NCBI RefSeq assembly: GCF_000006405.1
Contig: NW_003200768.1
Location: 124,039-188,038, forward strand
Reading direction: 5' to 3'
Length of the DNA: 64,000 bases
From: Perkinsus marinus ATCC 50983
Lineage: Eukaryota; Perkinsozoa; Perkinsida; Perkinsidae
A program made the translations under genes and the position numbers. Of this stretch, positions 62,278 through 64,000 are shown piece by piece; positions within the stretch are counted from its first letter, which is position 1; the number at the start of each line of letters is the position of its first letter. The notes under the pieces are model-generated. The model saw only the letters and a program-made list of their open reading frames with translations. It made no database searches and was not told the DNA's origin.

Positions 62278-64000
62278 ATGGTATTAGGGGACATCGCGGA
62301 GGTCTGGCTGCCTGAACTATGCTGGAGCTACAAGACGGGTCGATTCGAAGAGCATATGGGCGTGAGGATTCTCACGGCAAATCGCATTGATGGAAATCTC
62401 GTCAGGTTGCTGTGTCGAGGAGTGGGGTGATAGTAGCGGTGTATGAGGACCTCTCGGGCATCCCTGAGGCCTACCGCCAGAGGGAGTTCAAAAGGGTGGC
62501 TATGTTACCAGGCTTTGTCAACTGCCATAGTCATGCTTTTCAAAGGAACCTCAGAGGCAAGGGAGAATCGGATTATGAAAGAGGTCGGTATAGAGGAGCG
62601 GATGGTCATGTTGATCGTGTTGGAGGTGACTGGATGGTCACAGTCTCGACGCTGTGTTGTATAGTCATAACCTCGGGATTGCATTATCGTGTAAATATGA
62701 GTTCAATGCTAGTTCTTGTGTGTGTGTTTCCTACTATATACGTACAAGTTCAGGTGGTGATAGAAGGGCGAACTTCTGGTCGTGGCGGGAGGAGATGTAC
62801 CGTCTAGTGTCGACCGTAGCAGCTGATAAGACTCGTTTTAAGGAAGTCTGCCAGTAGTGTTAAGGATGGCTATGCTTATCTGCTTTGTGATAATACTCTT
62901 TCCTCAGACGCTGTTTTTCCGAGATGAGAGATGCCGGGATCACCAGCGTGGGTGAGTTCCACTACCTCCACCACCAGGACGCGGCTACGGCTAATGACTA
63001 CACACTGGATCTAGCTGTGTTGGAAGCCGCCCATGAAGTTGGAATACGAATAAGGCTCATCCAAACGTGAGGCTAGACGTTTTCATACTCGTAGTGGTGG
63101 TAGTCGATACCTAGGCTGTTGATTCACGATGTTTTATAGTCGGGCGTAGTTACCGAACTGATCCCGATCGTATCTCCTCGTCCTTAGGTATTATCATTCC
63201 TCAAGTGCTGATGGCAGGCCTCTAGAGGGTAGCCAGAAGCACTTTGAGTCACAGGATGTAAATAGTTGAGATGTTCGCGGAGTCTTGACGGTTTTTCTGG
63301 CAGTTGAATGTTTTCAAAGGGCAATTCGAACGACTCCAGGCCTTTGTCGCTGACAAGCCTCTGCTGGGGTTGGCCGTAGCCGCTCATTCGATCCGAGGCT
63401 GCGACTTGAAGAGCGCCAGAGAGTTATTGGATTTTGCAAGGGAGAAGAAGGTCCCCTTCCATATGCATGTGGAGGAGCAGATGCAGGAGGTGGAGGATGC
63501 CAAACGGGTGTAGGCATCTGATCGATCAGGAAGTCAATCACTACACACCGAGTCATTGAGGACGCTTAGTCTCTAATTCTTAGCTTATGCTAAGACACTA
63601 ACCCGATCTCATCACATGAGTATGTTCATCATGTTCCTTACACGGACGTATGTATACCCATTCTGGGGTTGAGTCGACCGACTCCGGGAGCGAAAATGAA
63701 TTCCAAAGCGCAGTCCAAGCCGAATGCATGGTTCTCATCAGCACCCGAAACTTGAAGGAATAGGTTAATTCGAATTTCGATCGGAATTTGGCAGGTACTC
63801 AGGGCGGACAGTATCTCGAGCGCTGTTGGACAGTGGTATCTATGGCTCTGATGTGACGCTGGTCCACTGTACACATACTACTGTAGAGGACATGATAGAC
63901 CTCGTGGGGAAGGGCACCAACACATGTATATGCCCGACCACCGAGGGCTGCCTAGCTGATGGTTTCCCAGACCTATCTCAACTGCGACCAGGAGACGGAC
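62278..64000 (+). CDS. Formiminoglutamate deiminase (HutF)-like amidohydrolase, cut by window end
   Basis: Metal-dependent amidohydrolase; HutF converts N-formimino-glutamate to N-formyl-glutamate in bacterial histidine breakdown. The ATG at 62278 gives VWLPELCWSYKTGRFEEHMG, a 44-nt intron (62362-62405) follows, then VIVAVYEDLSGIPEAYRQR and LPGFVNCHSHAFQRNLRGKG with the first HxH metal pair. Later exons give FWSWREEMYRLVSTVAADKT (the HutF 'FW-WR--MY' signature), DAGITSVGEFHYLHHQ, LLGLAVAAHSIRGCDL, FHMHVEEQMQEVEDA, VTLVHCTHTTVEDMIDL and ICPTTEGCLADGFPDL near 63940-63975, all in the order expected. Metal and substrate residues are conserved throughout. Several small introns interrupt it, so it is not contaminant DNA. 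Guanine deaminase or chlorohydrolase relatives are less likely because of the FWSWRE and CPTTEG motifs. The last domain lies beyond 64000. Confidence 0.82.

Overview
The window is eukaryotic nuclear DNA from an intron-rich protist. Genes lie on both strands, are mostly broken up by very small GT-AG introns (many 39-55 nt), use the standard code, and encode eukaryotic products: kinesin-13, a P4-ATPase of the ATP9/Neo1 type, YIPF6, exosome subunit RRP45, an NDR-family kinase and Ubc13. Mixed in are several bacterial-looking enzymes. My best guess is an alveolate of the Perkinsus type. This is an inference from gene style only, not from a database match. Two runs of exactly 100 N (7779-7878 and 40993-41092) mark assembly gaps.

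Layout. 1-10 kb, all minus strand: 3' part of a kinesin-13, a membrane-anchored serine carboxypeptidase and a large P4-ATPase. 10-17 kb: sparse, with dispersed repeats and one unidentified minus-strand gene. 17-21.5 kb: YIPF6 and a gamma-carbonic-anhydrase-like protein on plus, then RRP45 on minus. 21.5-25 kb: gene-poor, with long hairpins and a repeat motif that recurs at 51 kb. 25-27.4 kb: a 749-residue intronless fusion of a nucleotide-sugar epimerase/dehydratase with a sugar C-methyltransferase, the most striking gene here. 28-35 kb: a small unknown gene, two paralogous multipass membrane proteins and a small minus-strand gene between them. 36.5-38 kb: an RRM protein. 39-45 kb: a helical protein with a mitochondrial-type N-terminus, converging across a gap on a minus-strand unknown, then an NDR-family kinase. 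45.9-50.8 kb: three tandem copies of a membrane-anchored chlorite-dismutase-family protein. 51.3-51.6 kb: a hairpin-forming minisatellite. 51.9-58 kb: a basic nuclear-type protein, a second helical protein and an unidentified minus-strand gene. 59.5-62 kb: two adjacent Ubc13 genes sharing a conversion-like block, and a small unknown protein. 62.3 kb to the end: 5' part of a formiminoglutamate-deiminase (HutF)-like amidohydrolase.

How the genes relate. There is no operon logic. Genes act in separate housekeeping roles: membrane flippase, Golgi trafficking, RNA exosome, K63-ubiquitin chain building, kinase signalling. The clusters that do carry meaning are local duplications (chlorite-dismutase family x3, membrane protein x2, Ubc13 x2), several with near-identical blocks that suggest recent duplication or gene conversion. 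The epimerase/methyltransferase fusion, the chlorite-dismutase-family genes and the HutF-like gene are the candidates for acquisition from bacteria. Exon boundaries were worked out by hand from reading frame, splice consensus and family similarity. Where frame arithmetic closes exactly I say so; elsewhere the limits are approximate.
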